From the NCBI GenBank assembly GCA_024760905.1, contig CM045731.1, forward strand, positions 49,453,501 through 49,517,500: DNA of 64,000 bases, in the 5' to 3' direction. The notes beneath the pieces were generated by a model that had not been told where the DNA came from, did no database searches, and was given only the letters and a program-made list of their open reading frames with translations. Source of the DNA: Plotosus lineatus (lineage: Eukaryota > Chordata > Actinopteri > Siluriformes > Plotosidae). Of the stretch, positions 23,484 to 34,898 are shown piece after piece (position 1 is the stretch's first letter; each line of letters opens with the position of its first letter). The translations under genes were made by a program, and so were the position numbers.

Positions 23484-24022
23484 GCCTAGACACAATTGTG
23501 AAATAGCCTGGTCGCCCAATGTGCTTGCACTAGTGAGGAAACTGGAGTACCCTGGGGAAACCCACTAAACACAGGGAGAACATGCAAAGTCCACATAGAA
23601 ACACACTTACCATTGGACCCAGGACAACACTGTGCCCTATAGAAAACCTGAAATTTGATCAACTATTTCCATCGGTTTCACTGGTTTTATATTGGTTTAG
23701 TAGTTAGAGCTTATTCCAGCTAGTGCTCTCCAACTGCTCTCCTCAGTGCCACATAGATACAGTAGTTACCTACATATTTAGCCACTTAGAATACACAATG
23801 CTGATGCAAATGTGCCCTCAAAATCATTATTTCCTGCAACAATACAGAGGAAAACTCAGTATCCCATATATGGACTGGAACCATTGACTATAAAAAGAAA
23901 CAGGAACACATTCTGAATACAGCAGGGAAGACAATCCACTATTCCCAGCTTTTGTACCTTCTGGTACAAGATTAGTGATCTTGTAGAAGATGTAGATCTG
24001 GTAGAAGCTTGGTGGTTTTAGA
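23484..24022. other. Short SINE-A piece, then spacer
   Basis: Minus-strand SINE-A words to about 23640 (aaactggagtaccctgggga); 23640-24022 holds nothing recognised. Confidence 0.5.
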
Positions 24023-24233
24023 CAGTAGTGTCCAATCCTGCTCCTGGAGATCTACCTTCCTGAAGATCTTTGCTTCAATCATAATCATGCCCACCTGACC
24101 ATCAAATCATTTAGTCAAGGCACAAGACTTGAAATGAAGACTTAAAACCTAATTAGATCTGTCACATGGGCCACATTAGGGTTTCGATAAAGTCTTCAGG
24201 AAGCAGGAGCAGGAGCATGATTGGGCACGCCTG
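24023..24233. mobile_element. Foldback MITE, hAT-like
   Basis: Imperfect terminal inverted repeats: gtccaatcctgctcctggag at the left and its complement (gcaggagcaggagcatgatt) at the right. A similar flank (ggttttaga / ggtttaaag) suggests an 8-bp duplication as in hAT elements. Family assignment is from memory of this common fish repeat. Confidence 0.6.
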
Positions 24234-24868
24234 GTTTAAAGGCTTTGAGCTACTGATTAGAAGGTCGTAGATTCAAAAGCCAGTGTGGCCCCTGCTGGAT
24301 CCTTGAACAAGGTTCTTATCTGGTCATGTTTTGATCGTCTGCTTAGTCTATCTTCAGTTAGTTTCGCTTTTAAAAGCATTTTGGAAAAATGCTGATGCAA
24401 TGTCTTGGAACTCTCTAAACTCTCAAAAAAAAAAAAAAAGAAGTCCTAAATTTGAGGATCAAATCGAGATCAAAACTGTGCTGTTTAATCACCTGACCCA
24501 CCTATAAAGCAATCAGCCCGAGCCTCATTTCTTTACGTAATTATTCATTCAGTTAATTACCAAACCGTATACTTTTTTCAAATAGTTGTCTAATAGGATA
24601 AACTGAAAACTAGAAAAATTTACTACGTTCCAGAAAAATGTTTCAGTGATTTGATGCCCACCATCTTGTTCTTTTCTTCCAAAGGTGAATCTGACATATT
24701 GCTTATCGGAGTTCCTTTTCAGGTTGTTTACTGGACTAGTCAAATCGCTCAAATGTAAATGGAGCTGTTCAAAAACATTTTACTGACAGTATATGTATTT
24801 TTAATACCAAATGATCATCTTTAAGCCCTGACCATTTCCTTTGATAGGTCCAATATCAATAGCCAAGA
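24234..24868. other. Spacer
   Basis: A tRNA-like fragment may be present near 24240-24310 (gattagaaggtcgtagattc). Otherwise AT-rich and unannotated. Confidence 0.35.
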
Positions 24869-24869
24869 A

Positions 24870-25530
24870 AAATTAGCATTTACTTTGCCCAATGTCAGCT
24901 GAGATAGGCTCCAGGGTTCAGTCCTGGCTTCGATGAGGGCGTATCTGTTTAGTGTTTGTATGTTCTCTCTGAGTTTGCATGGATTTTCCCCAGATATGCC
25001 GATTTCCTCCTGCAGACCAAAGACATGCACATTAGGCTAATTGTCTGCATTGTACCAAGGTATAATTGTGAGTGTGAATGAGTGAATGTATTGGTCCTAC
25101 AATGCTCTGTCACGTTGTTCAACGTGAACCCCATTTTTGCCCAGTGTTGGCTAAGGTAGGGTCCAGCCTTCTTGCAACCCTAATAGGATTAAAAAGGGTA
25201 AGTCTGTTGGGTTTTTACACTTGAGCCTAGTGCTTAGCCTCCTGGCTCATCCCCGGTTTCCGTAGCGTGAAGCAACCAGGGGTTCAACTCCCCCTGGATG
25301 GGACGCTAGTCCATCGCAGGTTACCTTCCCAGTATATTTTTACTGGTGCCCATTTATACTGCTGGGTGAACAGAGGCACACTTGTGGTTGAGACCTTGCC
25401 CAGGGGTCTTAGCACAGTGAGGGTCTCAGTGGGATTCAAACTCACAACCTCCTGATCATAAGCGCAGCACCCTAATCACTACGCCACCGGCCCCACAAAT
25501 AGGATTACACAGTGTGATAAATGAGTACAG
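24870..25530 (+). repeat. SINE-A split by a SINE-3
   Basis: Plus-strand SINE-A (tctgtttagtgtttgtatgt, ctgcagaccaaagacatgca, tccagccttcttgcaaccct); the tail resumes after the insertion at 25498. Confidence 0.8.
25192..25497 (-). repeat. SINE-3, full length, 10-bp target duplication
   Basis: Minus strand; 10-bp duplication aataggatta at 25182-25191 and 25498-25507, in the tail of a SINE-A. Nearly identical in layout to the copy at 23170. Confidence 0.9.
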
Positions 25531-25534
25531 AAAG

Positions 25535-25849
25535 AGTAGTGCAGGGATCCTGCATGCTGGACATAGCTGGCTGCCCCATGATCCTGAGCCAGATGTTTAA
25601 TGATCCAGTGGTTCCTGAGTTTGGCCAAAGGAGTTCAGGCGGTCACTGGCAATGACAAGTGTTCAAGTCTTCCATCATTGAGTTTAATTCAGGTGAATTA
25701 GCATTACATTCTTCACCAGTCATTCTTTGAGAGCTGGATTATGGTTAGAAGATATATGTGAGTCTATAGATATTGATGACTCGGTGTGTATTATTTACTT
25801 ACCTATAAAGAAGATAATAATATAGTGTAATATCCACAAATATACAGTC
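25535..25849. other. Spacer
   Basis: Nothing recognised. Confidence 0.4.
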
Positions 25850-26050
25850 ATTCACTCATTTCCTGAAGTGCTTAAACCCTATTAGGGTTGTAGGGGAGGC
25901 TGTGCCCATCTTGGTGAAGGTGGGGTACACCCTGAACAGCGCCAATGTGGGGTACAATCTGGAACAGGCAAATTAGTCAAATATACATGTCAGTGGACTG
26001 TGGGAGGAAATCAGAGTACCCGGAGGAAACCCACATAAACATGGGGCGGG
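25850..26050 (-). repeat. SINE-A, internally deleted
   Basis: Minus strand: tgaagtgcttaaaccctatt, gtgggaggaaatcagagtac. Confidence 0.7.
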
Positions 26051-26600
26051 AAGGCCAACCTTGGACGGCTCACCCGGCCGTATTATTTTATCTTGTTTAA
26101 TTTAATTTTAGTCTAAAAAGACAATTTTTAGGTACCAAGTTACATACAAGCAAATGGGTGGAAAATAGACACATATAAATAATTCAGACATAAAAATGTG
26201 AAATACGCACCATTCCAGCTGTGATTACAGATTGAAAACGTTCCACTGAAATACACGTTTCCAACTTTAAGATCCTCTGATGTTCATTCCAGCAGCACTG
26301 ATCACTGTATGATGACTGTATGATTCACAACCTCTACTCCAGGCTATGCTGTATTTCTTTGTCTGCTCTGTGATTAGTGTTAGCCATGACGTGCTAGCAA
26401 GAAATTTACTTGGTGCTCAGTGAAATCCGAGTTACTGGATATACTGTAAATATATGCAATAAAGACTACCGCTTGGTATAAGGTTATAAAAAACACATGG
26501 GGTAATTTCCTGTCAAGGGGTATATTTGAATGTCATGTGACTCTGAGTCATAATTGTAAACGTGTAACTCTACGACCTTATTAGCTCAGCTCAAAACAAA
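26051..26600. other. Spacer
   Basis: AT-rich, no recognised element. Confidence 0.4.
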
Positions 26601-27203
26601 GTTTTTGTAATCACTGGAGTTTGTGAGTCCGTCTATTTGTCTGTCTGTTTCTCGGTTTGCTTTTGAATAAAATCCTGATCATACCGGTGCACGGATTTTC
26701 TCCAAACTTTGCGGGGACGGTATTTTACCTGAGTCCCAGAAATGACTTAATTTTGGAATGTCGAGGTCAAAGGAGAAGGTCAGTCCAAGGTCACAAATCT
26801 TTGGAGATAGACCACTTTTGACTTCAAGATGAATGCTCATTCTACATTTTGTTAAAAACCGCTTATTAGGGTCTCAGGGATCACAGCTGACACTGGGCGA
26901 AGGTGTGGTACACCCTGAATAGCTCGTCAGACACTGCAGAACCATCATGCACATACAACCAATCACAATGGAACATTCATAAAATAAAATAAAATTAAAA
27001 AAAATAATAAATAAATGTACTTCTAATTGAGGCAGGTACCATTGACCTTGAGTGACCTTGAAAGGTAAAAATCAAGATCATAAGATTTTGATTGGCTATA
27101 ACTTCAAATCGAGTGCTGAAAGATATGTTGTTATAATGGAACAGAAACAGGACAGCAAATATTGTGGGACAATTGATTTTCAGTGACCTTGAAAGACATG
27201 TGT

Positions 27204-27550
27204 CTGTCTTCCTTTCAGCTTTTTCCCTTTCACTCGGGAGTCGCCACAGCAAATAATCTGATTCGCATGTTTAGAGTTGGCAGAGGGTTTTTTTTTTTTA
27301 CGTTGGATGCCCTTCCTGTCACAACCCTTTTAGCAAGGGACAGAAACACGCTGACGACTTTGCAGCTACTCTTTACGAAAGTCAGCAATGGTTCTTTTAC
27401 ATGCCTCTCACCATAGACAGTGAGAGACATGGCCCGCCTTTGATAACCCAGTTAGCTGCACAGTGACAACCTTGTGGAGAGTGGGACTCGAACCCCCAAC
27501 CTTTGGATCAGCAATCCAGCGCCCTATACCACTAGACCACCACTGCCCCT
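27204..27550 (-). repeat. SINE-2, first of a tandem pair
   Basis: Minus-strand full-length copy. The 17-bp target ccttgaaagacatgtgt occurs at 27187-27203, 27551-27567 and 27922-27938. Confidence 0.92.
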
Positions 27551-27567
27551 CCTTGAAAGACATGTGT

Positions 27568-27921
27568 CTGTCTGTCTTCCTTTCGGCTTTTTCCCTTTTA
27601 CTCGGGAGTCGCCACAGCGAATCATCTTGATTCGCACGTTTGATTTGGCAGCGGTTTTTAAGTCGGATGCCCTTCCTGTCACAACCATTTTCGCAAGGGA
27701 TAGAAACACGCTGACGACTTTGCAGCTACTCTTTACGAAAGTTAACAATGGTTCTTTTACATGCCTCTCACCATAGACAGTGACAGACATGGCCCGCCTT
27801 TGATAACCCAGTTAGCCACACTGGGGGGGGACAGTGACAACCTTGTGGAGAGTGGGACTTGAACCCCCAACCTTTGGATCAGCGATCCAGCGCCCTATAC
27901 CACTAGACCACCACTGCCCCA
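27568..27921 (-). repeat. SINE-2, second of a tandem pair
   Basis: Minus-strand full-length copy sharing the middle 17-bp repeat with its neighbour. Confidence 0.92.
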
Positions 27922-28389
27922 CCTTGAAAGACATGTGTATGACCTCCAAATCCCAGGAATCTCTTAAAACTCTTAAAACCTTCAAGTTAGAGTTTCTTTC
28001 ATTAATCTGGTCAAGTTTGCAAACTACAAAAACTAAGCACATGGGCAATTAATGTCAATACTCATGCAATGCCTATGTGTTACATTACCCATGTGATGTG
28101 GGATAGAGGTATTTTGCATTCTGTGAGAGCCCCTCTAGTTGAGATTTGTATACTGTATCATAGTTTAAAGGTTCCCAGATTACTTCTCTGTGTGCTGATT
28201 TGACTTGCAACTTGTTCAGCAGGAATTGTATTTACCTGACATGTCTGCTACCTGCATCACTGTCACCGCTGACTACAGCACATTTTTGAGGGCACAAGAG
28301 CAGAACACTGAACTTGTAAAATGTAAAAAAAAAAGTTTTAGGGAATGTATAGAACAGTTTTATTTCGGACCGTCTGCCTCAGCGTCTCA

Positions 28390-28665
28390 GTGTGGGGTAG
28401 TCGATATGAAGTTTGCATGTTGACCCTGTGATTGCTTAGGTTTCCTCCAAGTCTTTCCACAGTCAAAAAACAAATGTACATTAGGCTGATTGGCTATGCC
28501 AAATTGGCCTTAGCAGTGAGTGTGAGAATAACCGGTTGACTATTGACCCTGTGATAGACTGGAAACCTGTTAAAGGTGTTGTCTTCCTTTTCCCAAAGAC
28601 AGCTGAGATAGGCTCCCGTCTCTCTGCAGCTCTAGTAGGACTAATCAGTTCAGCAAACGACCCTC
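28390..28665 (+). repeat. SINE-A, degraded
   Basis: Plus strand: gaagtttgcatgttgaccct, ctgagataggctcccgtctc, ctagtaggactaatcagttc. Confidence 0.7.
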
Positions 28666-28689
28666 AGATGTGAAAATTAACAATGTGTC

Positions 28690-28716
28690 GGGGGGGGGGG
28701 GGGGGGGGGGGGGGGG
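28690..28716 (+). repeat. Poly-G tract
   Basis: About 27 consecutive G. Such runs can form G-quadruplexes and are prone to length error. Confidence 0.9.
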
Positions 28717-28934
28717 AATCACATATGAAATTAAATGTATGGTGGGATATAATGTAAATATGATGAGACATGAGGAAGACACGTGAAACAGATACCCTGT
28801 AAATATGGGAACACATAATGCAAAACTAACATACTTTGTGGGGTAGAAAGACCACATAAAAATAAAAATAATCATATGGGATAATCACATGTAGAAATAA
28901 TAAATCATGTACAGAAAATTCTTAAGCAAAAAAT

Positions 28935-29278
28935 TCAGTTCATCATTTTCTGTACCCGCTTAATCCTAATTTGGGTCGCGGAGAGGCTGGTGCCCATCCC
29001 AGCCAACTTCGGGCGAGGGCAGAGTACACCCTGGACAGCTTGCTAGGCCATCGCAGGGCGGAAACACACTGACGGCTTTGCAGCCTACTCTTGTCGAAAG
29101 TCAGCAATGGTTCTTTTACATGCCTCACACCATAGACAGTGAGAGACATGGCCCGCCTTTGATAACCCAGTTAGCTCCCACTGGGGGGAGGGACAGTGAC
29201 AACCTTGTGCAGAGTGGGACTTGAACCCCCAACCTTTGGATCAGCGATCCAGCTCCCTATACCACTAGACCACCACTG
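28935..29278 (-). repeat. SINE-2 with SINE-A-type tail
   Basis: Minus strand: tail tctgtacccgcttaatccta..gagaggctggtgcc, then body and complete head ccactagaccaccactgc. Confidence 0.88.
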
Positions 29279-29345
29279 CAAAAAATAATAACAATATTTA
29301 AAAAATATCAAGTAAAAAAGAATCACATTTAAAAATTATTCATTC

Positions 29346-29696
29346 TGTCTGTCTTCCTTTCGGCTTTTTCCCTTTTACTCAGGAGTCGCCACAGCGAACC
29401 ATTTGATTCGCACGTTTGATTTGGCAGAGGTTTTTAAGTCGGATGCCCTTCCTGTCACAACCCTTTAGCAAGGGACAGAAACACGCTGACAGCTTTGCAG
29501 CTACTCTTTACGAAAGTCAGCAATGGTTCTTTTACATGCCTCACACCATAGACAGTGAGAGACATGACCCGCCTTTGATAACCCAGTTAGCTGCACTGGG
29601 GGGGGGACAGTGACAACCTTGTGGAGAGTGGGACTCAAACCCCCAACCTTTGGATCAGCGATCCAGCGCCCTATACCACTAGACCACCACTGCCCC
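29346..29696 (-). repeat. SINE-2, full length, 21-bp target duplication
   Basis: LINE-type tail. Flanks at 29325-29345 and 29697-29717 agree in 20 of 21 bases (acatttaaaaa..). Confidence 0.93.
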
Positions 29697-29978
29697 ACAT
29701 TTAAAAATGATTCATTCATGTTGGAAAAATTACCTCTGAAATTTAATGTTTATGGTAAAATTTTGTTATCACAAAATTGCAAAGCATTAAATAAAACCAT
29801 ACAAATATGAAACCTTTACTCCTTATATTAAAAAAAAAATCACATTATTTATGTTATTGTAAAGATATGATATTTTAGTCCATTGTAAAATCAGGAAGAA
29901 AAATACATGTAACAGCATATGATATGTCAAAAGCCAGCTCGCATGCAAAAGGAAGTTAATCATCCAGAAAACTCACAA

Positions 29979-30270
29979 CAGTGGTACCTCACCTTACGAA
30001 ATTAATCCGTTCCAGAGCCTTTTTCTTAACTTGGATTTTTCGTAAATTTAGCCGCATTTTACATGTAAAACGTGTGATTCATTCCAAGGCCCCTAATACT
30101 ACCACCAAAACCCTTTAAAAATGATAAAAGCATACCTTTTAACACCTCCTTCAGCTTCAATATCATAACGATAGTAGACGGGTTTGGCCATATTCCTTTG
30201 TGATATCACTCAACCGCATGCCACGAGCCCGCTTCTTCTTTTCGCATGCACCGGAAATCACGCACGCATG

Positions 30271-30350
<80 letters not shown>

Positions 30351-30884
30351 CGCGTGTGTGTGCTCGCGTGTGTTGACCATGTCTTCTTAGCAGAATTATA
30401 ATCTTAAAAATGTTCATGGAAGGTTAAAAGCAATGAGCACACTCAAAAATCTCATGAAACAACAGTAACTCTGTCCTTTACACAATAAGCATTATGGGAG
30501 ATGCAGCTCCATAATAGCCAATGGGACAGAGCTGCGTCATCCCTCCTAGCCAATGGAAGGCCAGCGGGGCGGGATGTTGGGAGATAGTCAATGGGAGGGA
30601 GCTGCATCATCCCTCCTAGCCAATGGGAGGCCAGTGGGGCGGGATGTTGGGAGATAGTCAATGGGAGGGAGCTGCATCATCCCTCCTAGCCAATGGGAGG
30701 CCAGTGGGGTGGGATGTTGGAAGATAGTTATGGGAGAGCAGCTTGTGCATTGTTTGAATGGCGCGTTTGGCACATTTCATAAAAAGAACTTGTTTTGTAT
30801 ACAGAGACAAAAAATTTTAGAAAATGTTTTTCGTAACCTGGATTTTTTTGTTTGCTGGGACTATCGGAAGGTGAGATACCACTG
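29979..30884 (-). mobile_element. Tigger/pogo-like element, copy 3
   Basis: Ends CAGTGGTACCTCACCTTACG and its decayed complement; TA on the right, AA on the left. It contains (TG)n at 30272-30340, a CENP-B-type HTH relic on the minus strand (KRARGMRLSDITKEYG), and three tandem roughly 68-bp units with ccaatgggaggccag. Confidence 0.85.
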
Positions 30885-31832
30885 TACATGTACTGTAAGT
30901 AAAAAACACAAACCCTACAACTGGGATAAACATAACATGTGAAGTGCTTCAAACTACAAATCGGTGATTATTATTTAAATATAAAGAGGGAGCTTCTTTT
31001 TCAGGGTCCCTGTGCAAGAAAAAGGAAACATAACATGGGTGGGTCAGGGAAATAAAAGAAAATAACATGAAATGTCTCAGGAACATATAACATGTGAAGT
31101 GTTGTGGAGAAAACAACATGTGAAGTGTTGGGGGATAAAATAACATGATGTGTTGGGAAATAAAACAGCATGTGAAGTGTTTAGCAAAGTATTTTGGGAA
31201 TAAAAAAACATGTGAAGTGTTGGAGGAAGAAAATACCGTGAAATGTCTGAGAAATAAAATAACATGAAATGTCTCAGGAACAAATAACATGTGAAGTGTT
31301 GGGAAAGAAAACAGCACGTGAAGTGTTTAGCAAAGAAAATGTCAAGTGTTGGCGAAGAAAATAACAAGTAAAGTATTTTGGGAAGAAAATAACATGTGAA
31401 ATGACAGAGGAAGAAAATAACGTGAAATGTTGGGGGAATAAAATGACATGTGAAACGTCTGAGAAATAAAATAACGAAGTGTTGGCAAAGAAAAAGTGTT
31501 GGGGACGAAAATACTCTGAAGTGTCGGGGCAAATAAAATTAAATGTGAAGACTCGAGAACAAATAAAATCACAGTGAGATATGAGAGGGAATTAAAATCA
31601 CATGTTAAGGGTGGGGGTGGGGGGGTTCCAGGCATTCATATAAAAAAAAAAAAAAAAAAAAAAAAAGAATAAGCACATGCAGGTCAAAAAATGTGATAAA
31701 CAAACAAACAAGTATATTTTAAGATGTGATCGTTTCTATTTTATATTAATTGTGTTTGTGTATAACAGTTGAGTAGAAAGAATGCAGAACAGCACAAATA
31801 TCATACAGTGTGAGGGAGAAGTTTTTGGAATA

Positions 31833-31833
<1 letters not shown>

Positions 31834-31862
<29 letters not shown>
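31834..31862 (+). repeat. (TG)n microsatellite at promoter edge
   Basis: (TG)14 lying between the minisatellite and the CpG-rich promoter, about 170 bases before the rbms2 ATG. Confidence 0.9.
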
Positions 31863-31865
<3 letters not shown>

Positions 31866-31879
31866 AGGCTCTGAGATGA

Positions 31880-32034
31880 ATAAACAGTTTTTGCGCGGTA
31901 GTGGCGCGCGCGCTCGGGTTGGTGTGATCGCGGCGCGCGGCTCCAATCTCTTCCCACACTCGGCGCCGAGTGACGTCACCAGGCTGCCTCGACTGAGCTC
32001 GCCGCTCCGTACGGCACACGGTCGGGAGAATAAA
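31880..32034 (+). promoter_or_regulatory. rbms2: rbms2 promoter / 5' UTR, CpG-rich
   Basis: GC-rich with many CpGs (runs such as gcgcgcgcgctcgg and gcggcgcgcgg), in sharp contrast to the AT-rich minisatellite and (TG)14 just upstream. CpG richness continues through exon 1 to about 32480. No TATA box is evident, as usual for CpG-island promoters. The transcription start itself cannot be read from the sequence. Confidence 0.7.
31971..31978. promoter_or_regulatory. Palindromic cAMP response element (CRE)
   Basis: Perfect TGACGTCA, 57 bases upstream of the rbms2 ATG and inside the CpG-rich block. This is the full CREB/ATF consensus in the usual promoter-proximal position. Function is inferred. 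Confidence 0.55.
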
Positions 32035-32106
32035 ATGCTGCTCTCCGCACCGCCAAGGACAGGAACCAGCCCGTATAACGGCTACACTCACCGGACCGGC
32101 AAAAAG
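32035..32106 (+). CDS. rbms2: rbms2 coding exon 1 (residues 1-24)
   Basis: Begins ATG CTG CTC TCC (MLLS) and ends GGC AAA AAG before the donor gtaacc; phase 0. The start was chosen because MLLS and the final KK match the RBMS2 N-terminus. The frame stays open upstream through GC-rich DNA to 31834, with another in-frame ATG at about 31876, so an N-terminal extension cannot be strictly excluded, but nothing there resembles the family. Confidence 0.85.
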
Positions 32107-32823
32107 GTAACCGCTGGACGGAGGCGCTCGGGACGCGCTCGGGCTCGCGCGTGAACGGCTGGTATTTTTCGCGCGGATTGTTATTATTATGATGATTAGA
32201 ATCAGCGCGCGGCTTGGGGCTTGAATTTTGAGCGGCCGCGAGCTGCAGTGTCCTTGAAAGTGGAGCGGATGGGAAGGAGGGAGGGGAGCGGGCTGGGACT
32301 GAAGCACGGGAGTCTATCCCGTCCGCCGCCGGTGGAGCGGGACGGGGATGAAGTCCGCGGAGTGCGGTGAAGGTTTTCGCTTTGCTTTCGGTCGTTTCCT
32401 GTCGGGGAAGTTGAGCTCGCGGGCTGGGAACGGGCTCACGTGGCCGAATTAAACGGAGACCGCAAAGCGCGTAACATCAAAGCGTGCAATTAATTAGCAT
32501 GGTTTATTGATTTGCGTTCCCAAAGAAATGACACGGGGGGGGGGGGGGGGGGATGAGTGACGGGGCGGGGGCGGGGGGGGGGTGAGTGGCGGGGGGAGGG
32601 GGATCGTCGCCTAAATAAGTTTAACCAAGTTTGAGTAGAATTTGCCCCACCCCTGAATACTCTGAGCATGACGGGAAAATGGCTTGTGTGTAATTATTTA
32701 TTTAAAAAAAGTATTTTCACTCCATATTAGAAGATAAAATATCACCAACCTCAAAGGATATAGCCTTAGGTACTTATAATAATATAATAACATAACAACA
32801 ACAACAACAACAACAACAACACC

Positions 32824-32859
<36 letters not shown>

Positions 32860-34841
32860 TTAACCCCATCTTAATTCATTGTATAAATAAAAAGGTAGGT
32901 ATATATATAAATTTTAATTCAGTATTTAAATAAACTTAGGAAACAATGCTTTGTTGTTTATTCACTACGAACAATACTAACAGAGGAGAAGTTAGTGTTG
33001 TTGTTTATTCATTACTAACAATACTAACAGAAGGAGAGGTTAGTATTGTTTATTCATTACTAACAACACTAACAGAGATGTTAGTATTGTTTATTCATCA
33101 TGAACAATACTAACAAAGGAGAGGCAAGTATTGTTGTTTATTAATTACTAACAATACTAACAGATGAGAGGTTAGTATTGTTTATTCATTACTAACAATA
33201 CTAACAAAGGAGAGGCAAGTATTGTTGTTTATTCATTACTAACAATACTAACAGATGTTAGTATTGTTGTTTATTCATCACGAACAATGCTAACAGAGGA
33301 GAGGCTAGTATTGTTGTTGTTTATTCATTACTAATAATACTAACAGGGGCGAGGTTAGTATTGTTGTTTATTCATTACTAATAATACTAACCTCTCCTCT
33401 GGTTTTTTTTTTTGATGCTTCTTCCTCAGGACGCTACAGAGTACACATTTTGTACATATTACAGCAATCTAGTTCGTGGAAACATGAAAAGGTGTTTAAT
33501 GTAATGGGGGTTATTTTTACAGAAAGAAAAAAAAAACCCATTTACTAAACATGATGTACACCGAACGGTATCTACTCTGGTCTTTGCTCTCAGAGTATAG
33601 GCTACACAAGTACAGATTCAGTATACTACAGCCAAGTTCTTGATGAAAATTATTATTTTTTTCTATAATCAGGAATGCGGTCGGAACCTCCTTTAAATTT
33701 CAGTATATGATAATCAAAGGCGTTTGTTGCCCTGTACATTTCCAGATGTTCTAGATAAAGCCTGAGCAACTGTTTTGGCTCTCCGGTAGCCTACGAAGGA
33801 GGCTGCTGCATGATCAGCGCAGTGCTGAACACCCTGGCAAGGTCATCATCTTCCCAGCTAAGGACAGCCAAACAACACACGCTTAGTCCCAGAATCCAGA
33901 CCTGTGGATTAGTCAGTTGGCTGAAGCATATGAGTATATACAGGATCAGGGGTTTGGCAGTTTACATTTGATGCCTTGTGCATGCATGCCGAGAAATGTC
34001 GGAAAAGCTGTATTTTCAGAGAGTGCTGGAGACAAATTTCAATCCAGGAGGATGAAACACGTTTCTGTTTCAGCTTCGGTTTATGTCTATGCACGCATAT
34101 CTTTAAAATGGAGTCAGGAGTGAAGAGAAGGTGCTACCAATCATTCTGTGCTGATGATAAAGTGAAGTTTACTGAGCTGGAGGAAGGACATCATGTGCAT
34201 TCTTATTGTTACCTGATATTGCAGATGCTGGATTACATTAGAGTGCATCAACTGGAGCTTTAAGAGCAATATTCTAACTGTTATCATAACCATGGCATCT
34301 GTCCAACTATAACTGTGAGATGTGTTGCAATAAAGTGTGTGCATGGTGACAAGTTCCTCCATCGGACTGGTTTACAGAAGGAGAAAAAAAAAAAAAAAAG
34401 TTAAACGTGAACTTTCGTCTTTAGAATTCCTAACTCTTGTCAGTAGTGAAAGAAATTTTAATGTAAGGAGGGATGCGTCCATTCATCTGCCAAATCGCTT
34501 AATAATACTGTACTCAGCTCATGGGGAGGCTGGAGCCTATCTCAGCTGACTTTGGGAAATGTCAGGGTACACCCTGAATGGGCTTACCAGACCATTGCAG
34601 TGCCAACACATGCACAACCATTCACTATTACACCTTTCATTCTTCAACCAATTAGCCTAATGTGGGTAGAACTGTGGTGTAGAGATTAGCACGTCTGCCT
34701 CACAGCAAAAAGATCCTGGGTTCAAATCCCTAAATCAGGCTATTTCGTGTGAAATTTGCACGTTTTCCCTGTGCTTGTGTGGGTTTCTTCCTACAGTCCA
34801 AAGATATGAACATTATGTTGATTGGTTGTTCCAAATTGCCC

Positions 34842-34898
<57 letters not shown>

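Larger units (their letters stand above)
26605..28140 (+). repeat. Unclassified interspersed repeat, invaded by three SINEs
   Basis: Shares words and order with 56340-57000: tccaaactttgcggggacgg, gaggtcaaaggagaaggtca, gagtgaccttgaaaggt, aagcacatgggcaatta and gagagcccctctag. It is interrupted by a SINE-A piece (26860-26970) and two SINE-2 copies. Class unknown. Confidence 0.6.
28717..31640. repeat. Degenerate AT-rich minisatellite upstream of rbms2
   Basis: Irregular units of about 25-30 bp on the theme gaaaataacatgtgaagtgt..ggg. They are clearest at 31030-31600 and looser at 28720-28930, 29281-29345 and 29700-29978. The array is interrupted by two SINE-2 copies and a Tigger-like element. Long minus-strand frames here are products of the repeat and not genes. 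Confidence 0.7.

Noticed and set aside
31077..31532. Long minus-strand open frame rich in HFTCYF-type words (also 30949-31317)
   Set aside because: It is the translation of the AT-rich minisatellite; no start context, no homology.
31834..32034. In-frame open stretch upstream of MLLS that could extend rbms2
   Set aside because: Starts in a (TG)n repeat and runs through CpG-rich 5' UTR; the family N-terminus is MLLS.
31801..32307. 168-codon minus-strand open frame over the promoter
   Set aside because: Antisense of a CpG-rich region and (TG)n; high GC makes stops rare.
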